Shown here: positions 5,107 through 6,130 of the stretch, piece after piece
How the letters are laid out: each line of letters opens with the position of its first letter
Position numbering within the stretch: the first letter of the stretch is position 1
Position numbers and translations under genes: made by a program
Source: JBBRFH01 sp038224615
GTDB taxonomy: Bacteria > Planctomycetota > Phycisphaerae > Tepidisphaerales > Tepidisphaeraceae
NCBI GenBank assembly: GCA_038224615.1
Contig: JBBRFH010000215.1
Coordinates: forward strand, 1-6,130
DNA: 6,130 nt
Direction of reading: 5' to 3'
The notes under the pieces: generated by a model
What the model was told of the DNA's origin: nothing
Databases searched by the model: none
What the model saw: only the letters and a program-made list of their open reading frames with translations

Positions 5107-6130
5107 ATGGATGACTTCAGAAACAAACGCGTCACCGTTCTCGGCCTTGGTCGCTTCGGCGGGGGGATTGCGGTGGCGAAGTGGCTCGTCGGGCAGGGCG
5201 CGAAGGTGCTTGTCACCGACCGCGATCCGATCGACAACCTGCGTGACTCGGTCGCGCAGCTCGACGGGTTGCCGATCGAGTATCGGCTTGGCGATCAACG
5301 CGCCAGCGACTTCACTGACACCGATCTCGTCGTCACCTCGCCGGCGGTGAAGCCGACGAGCGAGTTTCTCGTCGCGGCGCGAAACGCGAGCGTGCCGATC
5401 ACCACCGAGATCTGCCTCTTCGTCGAACGCGCCCAGGGCAAAATCTTCGGCGTCACCGGCACCAAGGGCAAATCAACCACCAGCGCGCTGCTCGACCTGA
5501 TGCTCGCCAGCGCCGGCCCGTGCTTCGTCGGCGGTAATATCGGCAAATCGCTGCTTTCAGAGTTGCCCAAGCTCACCGACGATTGCAGCATCGTGCTCGA
5601 ACTTTCCAGCTACATGCTTCACTGGCTCGGCAGAATGCGCTGGTCGCCGAACGTCGCGTGCCTGACGATGCTCGGCACTGACCACGTCGACTGGCACGGC
5701 GGGACGGACGACTACATCGACGCCAAGCGGAACATCGTCCGCTTCCAGACGGCCGGCGATCGAATCGTGCGGCGCGATGACACACTCTCGCAGACGTTCG
5801 TTGAGCAACCCGGCGTCACCGTCGCGATGTATCCCGACCCGCACATCGGACACATCGACCTGCTTATCCCCGGCGAGCACAACCAGCACAACGCGCAGGC
5901 CGCACTGCTGGCGAGTGGACTCGATCCCGATCGCGCCCGGAATGCCGTCCGAAATTTCCGCGGCCTGCCGCACCGACTCGAACTTGTTCACGAATCCAAC
6001 GGCGTTCGCTACTACAACGACTCGATCGCCACCATCCCCGAGGCCGCGACCATCGCATGCGACGCATTCGAGCCCAAGACCGTCATCCAGATCATCGGCG
6101 GCTCGCCCAAGCCCGGCCTCACCTGGGACG
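5107..6130 (+). CDS. murD: UDP-N-acetylmuramoyl-L-alanine--D-glutamate ligase, C-terminus beyond the window
   Basis: MurD adds D-glutamate to UDP-MurNAc-L-Ala in the cytoplasm, using ATP, in peptidoglycan synthesis. About 341 of the usual 450 or so residues are present. An N-terminal Rossmann part starts RVTVLGLGRFGGG. The ATP P-loop is GTKGKSTT (118-125). ELSSYML (165-171) contains Glu165 of the Mul-family metal site. DHVDWHG follows. Lys207 in YIDAKRN is in the position of the carbamylated lysine (E. coli Lys198). HRLE (289-292) and YNDSIATIPEA (from 303) complete the core. DSIAT replaces the DSKATN of E. coli; from memory this variant occurs in other deep bacterial lineages. I chose ATG 5107, which sits close to the Rossmann strand; ATG 5095 in the same frame adds four residues and may be used if the upstream palindrome carries the promoter. 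Neither has an SD. The gene stands next to the toxin remnant rather than other mur genes within the window. Confidence 0.92.
   Translation, partial: MDDFRNKRVTVLGLGRFGGGIAVAKWLVGQGAKVLVTDRDPIDNLRDSVAQLDGLPIEYRLGDQRASDFTDTDLVVTSPAVKPTSEFLVAARNASVPITTEICLFVERAQGKIFGVTGTKGKSTTSALLDLMLASAGPCFVGGNIGKSLLSELPKLTDDCSIVLELSSYMLHWLGRMRWSPNVACLTMLGTDHVDWHGGTDDYIDAKRNIVRFQTAGDRIVRRDDTLSQTFVEQPGVTVAMYPDPHIGHIDLLIPGEHNQHNAQAALLASGLDPDRARNAVRNFRGLPHRLELVHESNGVRYYNDSIATIPEAATIACDAFEPKTVIQIIGGSPKPGLTWD

Noticed and set aside
1..6130. CRISPR array, insertion sequence or integrase/attachment site at the tRNA
   Set aside because: No spaced direct repeats, transposase motifs or terminal inverted repeats were found, and no second copy of the tRNA 3' end is visible in the window.

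Overview
The window (about 60% GC) most likely comes from a Planctomycetota bacterium, probably of the Phycisphaerae type. The clearest clue is the relic zinc-ribbon tail around 4309-4367 (HGYDLRATPDRCPECG), which from memory is typical of many planctomycete proteins. Weak Shine-Dalgarno (SD) sequences before most genes, and core genes scattered among toxin-antitoxin and relic DNA, fit this. The assignment rests on recognition, not on a search.

Layout. At the left edge a minus-strand membrane or exported protein runs out of the window. A gene-poor stretch (83-455) follows. It holds a good intrinsic terminator with no obvious gene before it (a possible small RNA) and a G-quadruplex motif. Next comes tRNA-Asp(GUC) with its own promoter and hairpin terminator, then a 24-codon gene for an extremely basic peptide, probably a ribosome-associated protein, with its own promoter, SD and terminator. 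Polyphosphate kinase (ppk1) and a long-type orotidine 5'-phosphate decarboxylase (pyrF) follow 32 bases apart and probably form an operon.

From 3990 to 5043 the content is accessory. A decayed gene has recognisable pieces in more than one frame. It is followed by a VapBC-like toxin-antitoxin pair: a short coiled-coil antitoxin whose predicted transcript starts at its own ATG, and a PIN-domain toxin that starts in a GTGA overlap but has lost one base at codon 8, so the toxin is broken as written. The window ends inside murD (peptidoglycan precursor synthesis), which has a cluster of GGTAC half-sites just before its start.

How the genes relate: ppk1, pyrF, murD, the tRNA and the basic peptide are housekeeping functions (polyphosphate storage, UMP synthesis, cell wall, translation). 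The toxin-antitoxin pair and the relic gene sit between pyrF and murD as an accessory insertion or decay zone. No wholly new system is evident. The points most worth checking are the toxin frameshift, the basic peptide, the possible small RNA and the candidate operators.
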